A stretch of 64,000 nucleotides of DNA from Pseudomonadota bacterium (GTDB taxonomy: Bacteria; Pseudomonadota; Gammaproteobacteria; Burkholderiales; JAJZQI01), in NCBI GenBank assembly GCA_021851875.1, contig JAJZQI010000006.1:1-64000 (forward strand), given 5' to 3'. The notes under the pieces were generated by a model that worked only from the letters and a program-made list of their open reading frames with translations, did no database searches and was not told the DNA's origin. This document shows positions 42,798 through 54,542 of this stretch, piece by piece (position 1 is the first letter of the stretch; each line of letters starts with the position of its first letter). The translations under genes were made by a program, and so were the position numbers.

Positions 42798-44059
42798 TTA
42801 CGCAGAACAATTCCCAGCTGCTTGATCTTTCGATACAAGTGGGTTCTTTCCAAGCCGGTTGTCTCGGCTACCCTGACCATATTGCCGCCGCTTTCGCGCA
42901 AATGATGTTCGAGGTAGAGCTTCTCGAACCAATCGCGCGCCTCGCGCAATGGCAGCTCCAGCGGTAAGGCCATGTCAGTCGTGGCGGCCGCAGCGGACGT
43001 TGTCGCCATACCCGGCTGCAGGACCCGCTCCACGTCGCCGACGCCGATTTCATCGTGCAAGGCGGTTAATGCGAGCGTCCGCACGGTGTTGGTCAATTCG
43101 GTCAGATTACCCGGCCAATCGTGATTGCGCAACGCATTTAGCGCCGCCACCGAGAAACGCCGGGCGGGCGGAGCCTCGCCGGCTTCAGCCAGCCGGCTCA
43201 GCATTTGCTGCGCCAGTTCCGGCACATCTTCGCGGTGATCGCGCAGGGAGGGTACGCGCAGATTAAGCGCATTGAGCTGCTGCCACAAGGACGCATCGAA
43301 ATGCAGATCGCCGGTCACTTCGGCCGACTCCAATGAGCTGGCGCACACCAGCCGGACATGAAAGCGGTCCAGCTTGCTCAGCAGCACCTGCAGGCCGCGC
43401 TGCTCCAGCTTGGTCAGGCGCGTCACATACGGGATAAACAGCACCCCGCCGCGCGCCTCTTCCAGCAACGCAAGCGGCGCTTCCACCAGCTTGTTGCCAT
43501 CGTTCAGCACGCGCCAGGGCGTATTCAGCTGATGCAGGGCGCGGGCGCACAATTCCGCGCCCGCGCCTTCTTCGGTATACAGCATGACCGGCGCGAGTAC
43601 GCGCGCCATTTGCTGCAGCCGTTGCCGCAGCTCCACGACAACCTGGCTCTTGCCCATGCCGTCCAGGCTCAATTCGGTGGCGCTGCGTGTCACGCCTTTT
43701 TGCAAGGCGCGCCCGATGGTGCTGAGCAGTTTTTGCAAGGCAATGGGTTTTTCCAGGAAATCCACCGCGCCGATTTTGGTCGCTTCCACCGCGGTGTCGA
43801 TTGTCCCATGCCCCGACATCATCACCACCGGCATGGTCAGCTGCCCTTGCGCCGCCCATTCCTTCAGCAGGGTTATGCCGTCCGTGTCCGGCATCCAGAT
43901 ATCCAGCAGCACCATATCCGGGCGCTTGCGCTGGCGGTATTCGCGCGCGGTTGCCGCATTTTCCGCCAGATGCACCGTATAGCCCTCATCTACCAGAATC
44001 TCGCTGAGAAGTTCGCGAATGCCGATTTCGTCGTCTACGACCAGTACCGTACCACCCAT
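42794..44059 (-). CDS. ntrX: NtrX-type response regulator with degenerate sigma54-activator AAA+ domain
   Basis: REC domain VLVVDDEIGIRELLSEIL...VLLDIWMPDTDGITLL; C-terminal Fis-type HTH; adjacent to ntrY-like kinase. Confidence 0.88.
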   Translation of the reverse strand: MGGTVLVVDDEIGIRELLSEILVDEGYTVHLAENAATAREYRQRKRPDMVLLDIWMPDTDGITLLKEWAAQGQLTMPVVMMSGHGTIDTAVEATKIGAVDFLEKPIALQKLLSTIGRALQKGVTRSATELSLDGMGKSQVVVELRQRLQQMARVLAPVMLYTEEGAGAELCARALHQLNTPWRVLNDGNKLVEAPLALLEEARGGVLFIPYVTRLTKLEQRGLQVLLSKLDRFHVRLVCASSLESAEVTGDLHFDASLWQQLNALNLRVPSLRDHREDVPELAQQMLSRLAEAGEAPPARRFSVAALNALRNHDWPGNLTELTNTVRTLALTALHDEIGVGDVERVLQPGMATTSAAAATTDMALPLELPLREARDWFEKLYLEHHLRESGGNMVRVAETTGLERTHLYRKIKQLGIVLRK

Positions 44060-44060
44060 G

Positions 44061-46199
44061 TCATACCCGCTTTAAAGAAATGCACACGCAGGCACCACCC
44101 TGCGTTTGATTATCCAGCCTTATCTGGCCGTGATGTTCTTCCACAATCTTTTTCACGATTGCCAGGCCCAGCCCCGTCCCTTTCAATTTGGTTGTGACGT
44201 AAGGCTCGAACGCCCGCGTCATCATGGCCTCAGGAAAACCGGTGCCGCTATCGACAACGCGCAATTTTACCCACTCGCCATCCTGTTCGGTATACAAATC
44301 GATGACACCGCCGGTTTTTTCATCCAGCGCGTCTTCCGCATTTTGCAGCAAATTATGTACCACCTGCCGCAATAACGTCGTATCGCCCATGATTTCCGGC
44401 AAATCCGGCGTCAGATGGGGGGTGATACGCGCATGTGAGGATTCATACAAAGCCAGCACTTCTTCCACCAAACGGTTCAGAGAAAGCGGCGCCAGTTTCA
44501 ACGCCGGCGTCCGGGCATATTCCTTGAACGCGTCGACCATATTTTTCATTGCGCCCACTTGCGCCACGATTGTATGTGTTGCACGTTGCAACATTTCGCG
44601 TTCTGTCGGCGGCAGCTTGTCCGCCAGCTTGTGTTCCAGCCGTTCCGCCGACAGCTGGATCGGCGTCAGCGGATTCTTGATTTCATGCGCCAGGCGCTTT
44701 GCCACCTCACCCCATGCCGCATCGCGCTGAACCTGCAGCAGACCGGTAATGTCGTCAAACACCACCACGTAGGCGGCCGCACTGCCGCTGGGCAGGCGCG
44801 TGCCACGCACCAGCAGGGTGCGTACGCCGCCCGCTTCGCTGCGGTATTCCAGCTGCTCCTGCCATTCGCTTTGGGTGTTGTGCTGGAAAGATTCAATCAT
44901 CTTTTCCGTAAATGTCCGCAGGCCCGCATGCGCGCCGCCCCATTCAAAGGCCTTGCGGCCGAGCACTTCGCTGGACTGAAGCTGCAGAATGCTGCTGGCG
45001 GCCGGGTTCATCGTCCGCAGGTAAAACCGCTCGTCAAACGTCAGCACGCCGGACGACAAGTGCGCCAACACGCTCTCGAGGTAGATCTTTGCCGCTTCCA
45101 CCTGCTGCTGGTGCTGTTCGGCGGCGCTGCGCGCCTCTGCCAGCTGGCGCGTCATGCTATTGAACGACTGCATCAGCACGCCCAGCTCGTCCTTGCCGCG
45201 CACCGGCTGCATGATGGTGAAATCGCCCTTGGCCACCGCCCGGGTACCCTCCTCCAGCAACGCCAGCGGCGCCGAAAGCCATTCGGCCAGCAGCACCGCG
45301 CCCGCAATGGCCGACAAAAGCGCCATGACCAGCGTCAGGGTCAGTGTCAAACCATACAATCGCTTCAATCCGACCCGCGAAACCGACAATTCCTGATAAT
45401 CGCGGTAGACCGACTGCACGGCTTCCGCATCCTTGGCCATTTGCTGCGGCACCGGCGAAATCACCTGCAGAATGCGGATATCCTCGGTCAGGCTCAGCAC
45501 GTTGACCGGCACGACCGCGCGCTGCACCAGCCCCTTGCCGGGCAACTCCTCGATTGCGTTATAGGGTGTTTGCTGCCGCACTTGACGCAAAATGGCCGGA
45601 TCAGGCAAGTCCGGCAGCCACTCGGAATGGTCCGCGCTGGCATGGGCGATCACGCCCCCCCTGGCGCTGAACAATGTCGCTTCCGCCACCCCGGTTTGTT
45701 CGCGCAGGCGCTCCAGCATGTCGACATGCTCGCTGGGCGGATGATCCGCCAGCGTCATCGCCATCGTTTCGGCCTTGTTCTTCAGCTCGACCACCAGGTG
45801 ATCCAGTGCGGTGCGGCCGAGATTGAGGCCGGAACTCAGGGCATTGTCCACCCGCACGTCGAACCAGGTATCGATGCTGCGCGACAGGAATTGCGCCGAT
45901 ACGGTATACAGCACCACGCCGGGGACCACGGCCATGAGCGACAGCACCAGCAGCAAGCGGACCCGCAGCTTGATGCCGAATACCTGCGCCTTCATCTTGC
46001 GGCGCAAAGACCAGAACTGGTAGGCGATCAACAACGCCATGCAGATCACCAGCCCGACATTGAGCCCCAGCAAAAGAGGGTAGTTCTGGGCAAACAGGGC
46101 GGTGTTGGCGCTGGCCCGCGACAACAGATAGAGCAGCACCGCGGCCAGGCCGATCGTGGCCAGCACCAGGTATTTCACAATCGTACGCGGACTGGCCAT
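44061..46199 (-). CDS. ntrY: NtrY-type sensor histidine kinase
   Basis: TM segments, HAMP, PAS, HisKA (RLAHEIKNPLTPIQLSAERLEHKL), HATPase (GTGLGLAIVKKIVEEHHG). Confidence 0.93.
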   Translation of the reverse strand: MASPRTIVKYLVLATIGLAAVLLYLLSRASANTALFAQNYPLLLGLNVGLVICMALLIAYQFWSLRRKMKAQVFGIKLRVRLLLVLSLMAVVPGVVLYTVSAQFLSRSIDTWFDVRVDNALSSGLNLGRTALDHLVVELKNKAETMAMTLADHPPSEHVDMLERLREQTGVAEATLFSARGGVIAHASADHSEWLPDLPDPAILRQVRQQTPYNAIEELPGKGLVQRAVVPVNVLSLTEDIRILQVISPVPQQMAKDAEAVQSVYRDYQELSVSRVGLKRLYGLTLTLTLVMALLSAIAGAVLLAEWLSAPLALLEEGTRAVAKGDFTIMQPVRGKDELGVLMQSFNSMTRQLAEARSAAEQHQQQVEAAKIYLESVLAHLSSGVLTFDERFYLRTMNPAASSILQLQSSEVLGRKAFEWGGAHAGLRTFTEKMIESFQHNTQSEWQEQLEYRSEAGGVRTLLVRGTRLPSGSAAAYVVVFDDITGLLQVQRDAAWGEVAKRLAHEIKNPLTPIQLSAERLEHKLADKLPPTEREMLQRATHTIVAQVGAMKNMVDAFKEYARTPALKLAPLSLNRLVEEVLALYESSHARITPHLTPDLPEIMGDTTLLRQVVHNLLQNAEDALDEKTGGVIDLYTEQDGEWVKLRVVDSGTGFPEAMMTRAFEPYVTTKLKGTGLGLAIVKKIVEEHHGQIRLDNQTQGGACVCISLKRV

Positions 46200-46206
46200 A
46201 AAAAAT

Positions 46207-46815
46207 TCAATGCGTTACCGGCGGCGCGTTGGCGACAGTTTCAGCGGGGGAGAAGTCGAAATTCTGCCAGCCGGAATCCAGCTGCCAGTCACTGGAGGAA
46301 ATGGCGTTCAGCTGCAAGGGCTTGGGCAACTGCGTCTGATCGAGATACATGCGCACGGCAAGCTGCAGCTTGCCGGATTTTTTGGGCACCAGCGCGCGGT
46401 CGATCACCTGCCAGTCGCGCAACATTTCCAGTTCGTTCACGGCGGCCTGCAAGGTGGAAAAATTCTTGTTCAGGCCGCCGGCATTGAGCCGATACTGGCG
46501 CGTCAGCGCATGATAGCTCAGATGCACGGTCTGGTTGAGCGATACCAGCGTATCATTGAACCAGTACCAGCGCGGACGCACCAGCTCAACGCCGATCTGG
46601 AAAGTCAGCGGCACGCCCCTGTTCAGCGCATCTTCAACCTTGGGGGACAATTCAATGGCGAGTTCGGCGCGCAACTGGTAAAAATCGTCAACCAGCTGCA
46701 GTTCGGCATTTTTGACAGCGATATTCCCCGCTTGCGCGACGCCCGTCAGGAAAAACAGCAGCGCCGCCAAGAAAAAACGTGGCAGCTCAGTCAGCCGATT
46801 TTTGCAGCAGCGCAT
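46207..46815 (-). CDS. DUF4390 family protein
   Basis: Signal peptide; AELAIELSPKVEDALNRGVPLTFQIGVELVRPRWYWFND...LSYHALTRQYRL; located between rsmB and ntrY. Confidence 0.85.
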   Translation of the reverse strand: MRCCKNRLTELPRFFLAALLFFLTGVAQAGNIAVKNAELQLVDDFYQLRAELAIELSPKVEDALNRGVPLTFQIGVELVRPRWYWFNDTLVSLNQTVHLSYHALTRQYRLNAGGLNKNFSTLQAAVNELEMLRDWQVIDRALVPKKSGKLQLAVRMYLDQTQLPKPLQLNAISSSDWQLDSGWQNFDFSPAETVANAPPVTH

Positions 46816-48055
46816 AAAAGAAACCATCGTGGTCTTTATTGGGCAGCAACTGACCGGCATCGCCCACCGACACGGGCAACAGCCTGGCATCCCCATGACG
46901 GGCAAGGAAATGCTCGATTTGCTGCCGGTTTTCTTCCGGGAATACCGAGCAGGTTATGTAGAGCAATTTACCACCACTCGCCAATGTTTGCCACAGCGCC
47001 GCCAATATTGCTTCCTGCGTGCGGGCAAAACCGGACACATCCTCCGCCATTCTCAGCCACTTGCTGTCGGGGTGCCGCCGCACCACGCCGGAAGCCGTAC
47101 ACGGCACATCGGCGATAATCCGGTCATACGGCCTGCCGTCCCACCAGTCGGCGATGCGCGCCGCATCGGCCGCCTGCAGACGGGCCTGCAGACCCAATCG
47201 GTCGAGATTTTCCTGCACCCGCTGCAGGCGCACTGCATCCTTGTCCAGCGCGGTCAAATCGCAATCGACCCGCTCCAGCACATGCGCCGTCTTGCCGCCG
47301 GGCGCGCTGCAGGCATCCAGCACCCGCATGCCGGGCTGCACATCGAGCAGGCGGGCCGCCTCTTGCGCGCCGGCATCCTGTACCGACACGTCGCCGCCGG
47401 CAAAGCCGGGCAGCAGCGACACCGGCTGCGGCTCCGCCAGCCGGACGCCATCTTCGCCCACCGCTTCGGCGGCCAGCCCGGCCGACTGCAGGCGCTCCAG
47501 ATAGCCCGCCACCGTTTCCTGCCGGCGATTCACCCGCAAGGTCATGGGCGGATGCGTATTGCTGTTTTCCAGAATATCCCGCCAGCGCTGCGGGTAATCC
47601 TTTTTCAGCTTGTTGATCCACCAGCGCGGAAAAGAGTAAGCGGCCACTTCACCGGTCAACCCGGGCAGGATTTCCGCCTGTTTGCGCGTGGCGTTGCGCA
47701 ACACGCCGTTGACAAACCCCTTGGCCCAGCCGAAACCCATCGCCTCGCTGGCCGCCACCGCTTCGTTGACCACCGCATGGGTCGCAGCGCGAGTGTAGAG
47801 CAGCTGGTACACCGCCACCCGCAGCAGGCATTGCAATGCCTGTTCCTGCACCGGACGGCTGACCAGTTCGCGCAAAAACGCGTCAATGCGCCCGAGATGG
47901 CGCAAGGTGCCGTACACCATGTCCTGCAATGCGCCGCGGGAAGAAGGGGGAAGATCGGGATGGCGCCGCCAGATTTCCGGCAGGCGTTGCGCCAGGCTCT
48001 GGCCGGCGAGCACGTCGCCGACCAGAGCGGCTGCTAGGGGTTGAATATCACGCAA
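46787..48055 (-). CDS. rsmB: 16S rRNA (cytosine(967)-C(5))-methyltransferase
   Basis: NusB-like N-domain and [16 protein letters not shown]...[15 protein letters not shown]. Confidence 0.96.
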   Translation of the reverse strand: MRDIQPLAAALVGDVLAGQSLAQRLPEIWRRHPDLPPSSRGALQDMVYGTLRHLGRIDAFLRELVSRPVQEQALQCLLRVAVYQLLYTRAATHAVVNEAVAASEAMGFGWAKGFVNGVLRNATRKQAEILPGLTGEVAAYSFPRWWINKLKKDYPQRWRDILENSNTHPPMTLRVNRRQETVAGYLERLQSAGLAAEAVGEDGVRLAEPQPVSLLPGFAGGDVSVQDAGAQEAARLLDVQPGMRVLDACSAPGGKTAHVLERVDCDLTALDKDAVRLQRVQENLDRLGLQARLQAADAARIADWWDGRPYDRIIADVPCTASGVVRRHPDSKWLRMAEDVSGFARTQEAILAALWQTLASGGKLLYITCSVFPEENRQQIEHFLARHGDARLLPVSVGDAGQLLPNKDHDGFFYALLQKSAD

Positions 48056-48905
48056 GTCGGCGCGCCAGTTCCTGCAAACGGGCGATACGGTCTGCGGTAT
48101 GGGGGTGGGTACGGAACAGGCCGGCCACGTCGCTGCCGGACAGCGGGTTGATGATCATCATCTGCGCCGTTTCCGGATGCAGCTCGGCGGTTTCCAGCGG
48201 CATGCCCTTGGCGTAGCGCTCGATCTTGTCCAGCGCCTGCGCCAATGCCAGCGGATCGCCGGAGATTTCCGCACCGCCGCGGTCGGCGCCGAATTCACGC
48301 GCGCGCGAAATCGCCATCTGGATCAAGGCGGCGGCGATCGGCGCCAGGATCATGACGACCAGCGCCACCAGCGGATGCACATTGCGGTTTTCGTTGCTGT
48401 TATGGCCGGCAAACAGAAAACCGAATTGCGCCAGCGAGGAGATCGCGCCGGCCACCGTGGCGGAAACGGTCGAAATCAGCGTGTCGCGGTTGCGCACGTG
48501 CGCCAGTTCGTGCGCCATCACGCCGCGCAGCTCGCGCTCGGACAGGATGCGCATGATACCGGTGGTGGCCGCCACTGCGGCGTGCTCCGGATTGCGGCCG
48601 GTGGCGAAGGCGTTGGGTTGCGCCTCGTCGATGATGTACACCTTGGGCATGGGCAGCCCGGCGCGCTGCGACAGCTCGCGCACCATATTGTAGAACTGCG
48701 GCGCGGAACGTTCGTCCACTTCCTGCGCGTTGTACATTTTCAGCACGGCCTTATCGGAGTACCAGTAAGCCCATGCGTTCATACCACCGGCCAGCAGCAG
48801 CGCGATCAGCATGCCGCCCGCACCTCCCAACGCCATGCCGACGCTGCCGAACAGCGCCACAATCGCCGCCATCAGGATGGAAGTCTTCAACCAGTTGCCA
48901 AACAT
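48048..48905 (-). CDS. htpX: membrane zinc metalloprotease HtpX
   Basis: [20 protein letters not shown]...[19 protein letters not shown] zinc motif. Confidence 0.97.
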   Translation of the reverse strand: MFGNWLKTSILMAAIVALFGSVGMALGGAGGMLIALLLAGGMNAWAYWYSDKAVLKMYNAQEVDERSAPQFYNMVRELSQRAGLPMPKVYIIDEAQPNAFATGRNPEHAAVAATTGIMRILSERELRGVMAHELAHVRNRDTLISTVSATVAGAISSLAQFGFLFAGHNSNENRNVHPLVALVVMILAPIAAALIQMAISRAREFGADRGGAEISGDPLALAQALDKIERYAKGMPLETAELHPETAQMMIINPLSGSDVAGLFRTHPHTADRIARLQELARRLA

Positions 48906-48973
48906 TCGCTTTCCTCTACTAGGGTTTCGCTGCACATGCAGCGAAAACTTAGATTGTGTTAATTCTAAAAAAT

Positions 48974-49906
48974 TCAATCGGCCGCGCCGAAAGTTTCCCC
49001 CGGCACCACACTGTTGCCGCTGAGAAAGGCAGCGACCGGCATGCGCTTGCCGCCGGTTTTCTGCAATTCGGTCAACAGCAGGCTGCCATGGCCGCACGCC
49101 ACTTCGATGCCGTCCTTGCCCGCCGCCAGCACAACACCCGGCGCCCCACGGCCCTGCCGTATCTGCGCGCCAAACACGCGCAGCGGTTCGCCATGCCACG
49201 AGGTGTAGGCCACCGGAAACGGCTGATAGGCGCGCACGGTGCGCTCAATCACCTGCGCATCGGCCGACCAGTCGACTTGCCCCTCGGCTTTGGTCAGTTT
49301 ACTGGCGTAGGTCGCCAAGGCATTATCCTGCGGCTGATGCGGCAGGGTGCCGCCGTGCAGCTGGCGCAGCGCCGCGACGATGGCCTCGCCCCCTTGTTGC
49401 GCCAGCTTGTCGTGCAGGCTCTGCGCCGTATCGTCCGGCGCAATCGGCAACTCGCGCACCAGACACATGGCGCCGGTGTCGAGCCCCACATCCATTTGCA
49501 TGATGGTAATGCCGGTTTTTTCGTCGCCGGCCAGGATCGCCCGCTGAATCGGCGCAGCGCCGCGCCAGCGCGGCAGCAGGGAGGCGTGGATATTGAGACA
49601 ACCCAGACGCGGTATGGCCAGCACCTCGGCCGGCAACAGCAGACCGTAGGCCGCCACCACCATCACATCCGCCTGCACGGCACGCAGCGTCTCCCAGCTA
49701 TCGGCCGATTTGAGGTTGACCGGCTGGGCCACCGCCAGATTGTGCTGCAGCGCCACCTGCTTGACCACGCTGGGCACCAGCTTCATGCCTCGGCCGGCCG
49801 GGCGGTCCGGCTGCGTCAGCACCAGGGGGATTGCATGGCCGGCGGCAATCAAGGATTCCAGCGCCACGGCGGCAAACTCCGGCGTGCCGGCAAAAATCAC
49901 CCGCAC
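48974..49906 (-). CDS. fmt: methionyl-tRNA formyltransferase
   Basis: [20 protein letters not shown]...[21 protein letters not shown]. Confidence 0.98.
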   Translation of the reverse strand: MRVIFAGTPEFAAVALESLIAAGHAIPLVLTQPDRPAGRGMKLVPSVVKQVALQHNLAVAQPVNLKSADSWETLRAVQADVMVVAAYGLLLPAEVLAIPRLGCLNIHASLLPRWRGAAPIQRAILAGDEKTGITIMQMDVGLDTGAMCLVRELPIAPDDTAQSLHDKLAQQGGEAIVAALRQLHGGTLPHQPQDNALATYASKLTKAEGQVDWSADAQVIERTVRAYQPFPVAYTSWHGEPLRVFGAQIRQGRGAPGVVLAAGKDGIEVACGHGSLLLTELQKTGGKRMPVAAFLSGNSVVPGETFGAAD

Positions 49907-50409
49907 TACATGGTCTCCCGCGCATGCTTTTTCAATTTTGTCCGGATACGGTTCTGCTTCAGGCGCGAAAGATGGTCGACGAACACAATGCCATTGAGGT
50001 GATCGATTTCATGCTGGATACATACCGCCAGCAGCCCTTCGGCAGCCAGTTTAAATGGCTTGCCATCAAGCCCCAGCGCCTTGACGGTGACGCTCTCTGC
50101 GCGGGTCACCTTGTCGTAAACACCCGGCACGGAAAGACAGCCCTCTTCGCCTTCGCGTTCGCCGCAGGCCGTCACCACTTCCGGATTGATGAACACCCGC
50201 AGGTCGTCCTTGTTCTCCGACACGTCAACCACGATCAGACGACGATGCACGTCGACCTGGGTCGCCGCCAGGCCGATGCCCGGCGCAGCATACATGGTCT
50301 CGGCCATGTTGGCAGCCAGCGCGCGGATTTCATCGTCCACCTGATCAATGGGTTTGGCCACTTTATGCAGCCGCGGATCGGGATAATGCAATATATTCAG
50401 AATAGCCAT
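49906..50409 (-). CDS. def: peptide deformylase
   Basis: [19 protein letters not shown]...EGCLSVPG...[14 protein letters not shown]. Confidence 0.98.
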   Translation of the reverse strand: MAILNILHYPDPRLHKVAKPIDQVDDEIRALAANMAETMYAAPGIGLAATQVDVHRRLIVVDVSENKDDLRVFINPEVVTACGEREGEEGCLSVPGVYDKVTRAESVTVKALGLDGKPFKLAAEGLLAVCIQHEIDHLNGIVFVDHLSRLKQNRIRTKLKKHARETM

Positions 50410-50573
50410 GATCGTATCGCCATAAATGCTTGCAGATTTAAATAATTAGGCGCAGAATTTGAGACAAATTTTAACACGCGGACTCCAGCTGCGTGAAAAT
50501 AAACTACAATTCAGGCAAACATACACGTAATTATGACGGTTTGCTCGATATAAAATCCACTCGCGAGGCCCAT

Positions 50574-51623
50574 ATGAGGAAGACACTTGCCCCCCAAGCC
50601 CTGGTCCGGACCACTCTTGCTGCCGCCTTTGCGGCATTTGCCCTGCATGCCAGCGCCGACGCCCTGCAGCTGCAAGACAAGGCGCCCGATCGCTATGTCG
50701 TCGTCAAAGGCGACACGCTGTGGGACATTTCCGGCAAGTTCCTCACCAAGCCCTGGCGCTGGCCGGAGATCTGGGATCTCAACCGCGCCGATATCAAAAA
50801 CCCCAATCTGATCTACCCCGGCGACGTGATCGTGCTGGATCGCTCCGGCGCCAAGCCGCGCCTGCGCCTGCTGAAAACGCAAAAGCTCGACACCGCCGGC
50901 AAGGTGGTGGTGAAGCTTGAGCCGGGTGCTCGCAGCACCCTGCACAGCGCGGCCATTCCAACGCTGCCGCCTTCCGCCATCGAACCGTTCCTGTCGCAGC
51001 CGCTGGTCATCGAAGAAAACGGCCTGGACAAACATCCGATGATCGTCGCGACCGACGAAAAACACGTTGTGCTGGGTAATGGCGACATGGCTTACATCGA
51101 CAACATCCCCGAGGGCGATCCGACCGAATGGCAGGTTTACCGCCAGGGCAAGAACCTGGTCGACCCGGACACGGGCAAGTCGCTCGGCTATGAAGCCGTC
51201 TACCTGGGCGACGCCCGCGTGACCCGCTACGGCAATCCCGCCAGCATCGAAATCACCAGCGTCAAACAGGAAATCAACAAAGGCGACCACCTCATGCCGG
51301 CCGTGCATGACCTGTCCACCTTCGGCTATGTACCGCATGCCCCGGCCAATGAACTCAGCGGCAAAATCATCTCGGTGTACGGCAGCGTGGTCGATATCGG
51401 CCAGTACAACATCATCGCCCTCAATCGCGGCAAGAATGAGGGCGTCGATAAAGGCACGGTGGTGGCCATTTACCGTCAGGGCCAAAAAGTCGGCAACCTG
51501 ACGACGCCGGAAGAACGCTCCGGCCTGGCCATGGTCTTCCGCGTGTTCGACAAGGTTGCCTATGCGCTGGTGCTGAACGCCACCCGCGCCATGTCCGTAG
51601 GGGACAGCTTCCACAATCCCTGA
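50574..51623 (+). CDS. LysM peptidoglycan-binding domain protein
   Basis: Signal peptide; DRYVVVKGDTLWDISGKFLTKPWRWPEIWDLNRADIKNPNLIYPGDVIVL. Confidence 0.92.
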   Translation: MRKTLAPQALVRTTLAAAFAAFALHASADALQLQDKAPDRYVVVKGDTLWDISGKFLTKPWRWPEIWDLNRADIKNPNLIYPGDVIVLDRSGAKPRLRLLKTQKLDTAGKVVVKLEPGARSTLHSAAIPTLPPSAIEPFLSQPLVIEENGLDKHPMIVATDEKHVVLGNGDMAYIDNIPEGDPTEWQVYRQGKNLVDPDTGKSLGYEAVYLGDARVTRYGNPASIEITSVKQEINKGDHLMPAVHDLSTFGYVPHAPANELSGKIISVYGSVVDIGQYNIIALNRGKNEGVDKGTVVAIYRQGQKVGNLTTPEERSGLAMVFRVFDKVAYALVLNATRAMSVGDSFHNP

Positions 51624-51637
51624 CCCGGCTTGGCCCG

Positions 51638-52717
51638 ATGCACGCAGCCGAAGCGGATCTGCCGTTCTGGATCGACCTGGCCCTGATAGCGGGCCTGGGT
51701 CCCGAACGGCTGCGCCACCTGCTTAACACCTTCGGCTCGCCCCCCTCCATTTACGCAGCCGGCCTTGCCCAGCTGCAGCAAGTTCTGCCCCGCCCCCTGG
51801 CCCAGCGCGTCGCCCAGGGCGTGGACAAGGCCGCCGCCGAACCCGTCATGCAATGGCTGGAGCAGGACAACAACCATATCCTCACCTGGGCCGATTTCGA
51901 TTACCCGCAAGCCCTGCTGGATATCCACGACCCGCCCTTCCTGCTCTACGCCAAAGGCCGCGTGGAACTGGCCAACCGTCCAGCCCTGGGCATTGTCGGC
52001 AGCCGTAACGCCACCGCCGGCGGCGAGGAGACGGCCGAAGCCTTTGCCGCCGCCCTGAGCCAGGAGGGTCTTACCATCGTCAGCGGCCTGGCCCTGGGCA
52101 TCGATGCCGCGGCGCACCGCGGCGGCCTGCGCGGCCAGGGCTCCAGCATCGCCGTGGTGGGTACCGGGCTCGATCGCGTCTACCCGGCACGCAACAAGGA
52201 ACTGGCACACCAGCTGGCCGAGAGCGGGCTGATTTTGTCGGAAAACCCGCTCGGCACACCCGTCCGCGGCGGCCTGTTCCCCAAGCGCAACCGGCTCATC
52301 AGCGGCCTGTCGCAAGGCGTGCTGGTGGTGGAGGCGGCGCTGGAAAGCGGCTCCCTCATTACCGCCCGCGAAGCGGCTGAGCAGGGGCGGGAGGTTTTTG
52401 CCATTCCCGGCTCCATTCACTCGCCCTTGTCGCGCGGCTGTCATGCGCTGATCAAGAACGGCGCCAAACTGGTCGAATCGGCCCAAGACGTGCTCGAGGA
52501 ACTAAATCTCGCGCCCCCGGTCCCTTTTACTCCGTCGCCGGAAAGCGACGCTGCGCCCCGCCTGCTGCAGCGCTGCGGCTTTGATCCGTTCACGCTGGAC
52601 GCCTTGCAGCAAATCAGCGGGGAAGAACCTGCCCGCCTGAGCGGGATGCTGTTGAGCTGGGAACTGGAGGGCTGGGTAAGCGCGCTCGGCGGCGGCCGCT
52701 ACCAGCGCCGGCGCTGA
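51638..52717 (+). CDS. dprA: DNA processing protein DprA
   Basis: VGSRNATAGGEETAEAFAAALSQEGLTIVSGLALGIDAAAHRGGL...VVGTGLDRVYPARNKEL. Confidence 0.97.
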   Translation: MHAAEADLPFWIDLALIAGLGPERLRHLLNTFGSPPSIYAAGLAQLQQVLPRPLAQRVAQGVDKAAAEPVMQWLEQDNNHILTWADFDYPQALLDIHDPPFLLYAKGRVELANRPALGIVGSRNATAGGEETAEAFAAALSQEGLTIVSGLALGIDAAAHRGGLRGQGSSIAVVGTGLDRVYPARNKELAHQLAESGLILSENPLGTPVRGGLFPKRNRLISGLSQGVLVVEAALESGSLITAREAAEQGREVFAIPGSIHSPLSRGCHALIKNGAKLVESAQDVLEELNLAPPVPFTPSPESDAAPRLLQRCGFDPFTLDALQQISGEEPARLSGMLLSWELEGWVSALGGGRYQRRR

Positions 52718-52793
52718 CTCAGACGGCGCCCCATCAAGCGGTACGCTGCGGTATAATGGCTGATTTTGTTGAACTTAAATTAAGTAGTGACGC

Positions 52794-54533
52794 ATGAACG
52801 CCGAACAGGACATCCAGACTCACCTAAGCACCCTGCTGCAAACAGCGTTTGCAGCCATTGCCCCCGACCAAGTCTGCCCGAGCATCGTGCTGGATCGCCC
52901 CAAACAGTCCGAACACGGCGACTTTGCCAGCAACCTGGCGCTGCAACTGTCCAAAACCCTGCGCCGCAATCCGCGTGAAATCGCCGGCCAACTGGTCGCC
53001 GCGCTGCCGGCTTCTGACCGAGTGAGCAAGGTCGAGATCGCCGGGGCCGGTTTCATCAATTTTTTCCTCTCCAGCGCCACGCGCCTTGCGGTCGTCGAGC
53101 GCATCCTCGCTGCCGGAAATGGCTGGGGCCGCGGCAACTGGGGCGAGCAGAAAAAAGTCCAGGTGGAATTCGTTTCCGCCAACCCCACCGGTCCGCTGCA
53201 TGTCGGTCACGGTCGCGGCGCCGCGTACGGCGCCAGCCTGGCCAATATTCTGGCTGCCGCCGGCTACAGCGTTCAGCGCGAATACTATGTCAACGACGCC
53301 GGCCGGCAAATGGATATCCTCGCCTTGTCCACCTGGCTGCGCTACCTGGAACTGAACGGCATCAACATTCCCTTCCCCGGCAACGCCTATCAAGGCGGCT
53401 ATGTGCGCGACATGGCGCAACAGATTTTGCTGGCCCACGGCGACCGCTACGTGCACCAGCCGTGGACGGTCATGCAAGGCGTGCCGGATGCCGAGGCCGA
53501 TCTGGAGGGCCATCTGGATGCGCTGATCGTCAACGCCAAGCAACTGCTCGGCGCCGACTATGCCTATATCCACGGCCATGCCCTGACCGAACAGCTGGGC
53601 GACTGCCGCAACGACCTGATGGAATTCGGCGTCGAATTCGACACCTGGTTCTCGGAAAAATCCCTGTTCGACGGCGACCATGTCGAGCGTGCCGTGGCCG
53701 AACTGGAAAAGCGCGGCCATCTGTACGAGCAGGACGGCGCCAAGTGGTTCCGCTCCACCACCTTCGGCGACGAGAAAGACCGCGTGGTGCAGCGCGAAAA
53801 CGGCGCCTACACGTATTTTGCATCCGATATCGCCTACCACCTGAACAAATACGAACGCGGTTTTGACCGCATCATCGACGTGTGGGGCGCCGACCATCAC
53901 GGTTACATTCCCCGCGTGAAGGGGGCCGTGCAGGCGCTTGAACTCGATCCGGACCGGCTGGAAGTGAGTCTGGTGCAGTTCGCCGTGCTGTACCGCGGCG
54001 AAGTCAAAGTCTCCATGTCGACCCGCGCCGGCTCGTTTGTCACCCTGCGCGAACTGCGCCAGGAAGTGGGCAACGATGCGGCACGCTTTTTCTACGTGCT
54101 GCGCAAGAGCGAACAGCACCTGGATTTCGATCTGGATCTGGCCAAGAGCCAGAGCAACGACAACCCGGTGTACTACATCCAGTACGCCCATGCCCGCCTG
54201 TGCAGCGTATTGGCGCAATGGGGCGGCGATGCCGGCGAGTTGCGCGGCACGGATCTGAACCCGCTCGAATCGGCCCAGGAGCAGCAGCTGCTGCAGCGGC
54301 TGGCGGAATTCCCCGAAATCATCCAGGCGGCTGCCCGCGATTACGCCCCGCACATGATCGCCTATTATCTGCGCGACCTGTCGGCCGACCTGCACAGCTA
54401 TTACAACGCCACCCATTTCCTGGTCCCGCAAGAACACCTCAAGCTGGCGCGCCTGACACTGGCGGCGGCCATTCGGCAAACCCTGCGCAACGGCCTGGCC
54501 CTGCTCGGCGTTTCGGCGCCGGAAAAAATGTGA
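52794..54533 (+). CDS. argS: arginyl-tRNA synthetase
   Basis: [35 protein letters not shown]...[12 protein letters not shown]. Confidence 0.98.
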   Translation: MNAEQDIQTHLSTLLQTAFAAIAPDQVCPSIVLDRPKQSEHGDFASNLALQLSKTLRRNPREIAGQLVAALPASDRVSKVEIAGAGFINFFLSSATRLAVVERILAAGNGWGRGNWGEQKKVQVEFVSANPTGPLHVGHGRGAAYGASLANILAAAGYSVQREYYVNDAGRQMDILALSTWLRYLELNGINIPFPGNAYQGGYVRDMAQQILLAHGDRYVHQPWTVMQGVPDAEADLEGHLDALIVNAKQLLGADYAYIHGHALTEQLGDCRNDLMEFGVEFDTWFSEKSLFDGDHVERAVAELEKRGHLYEQDGAKWFRSTTFGDEKDRVVQRENGAYTYFASDIAYHLNKYERGFDRIIDVWGADHHGYIPRVKGAVQALELDPDRLEVSLVQFAVLYRGEVKVSMSTRAGSFVTLRELRQEVGNDAARFFYVLRKSEQHLDFDLDLAKSQSNDNPVYYIQYAHARLCSVLAQWGGDAGELRGTDLNPLESAQEQQLLQRLAEFPEIIQAAARDYAPHMIAYYLRDLSADLHSYYNATHFLVPQEHLKLARLTLAAAIRQTLRNGLALLGVSAPEKM

Positions 54534-54542
54534 GACTGATTC

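Noticed and set aside
52720-52728. Partial neisserial DNA-uptake-like word (TCAGACGGC)
   Set aside because: Single occurrence noticed, no hairpin pair; expected by chance.
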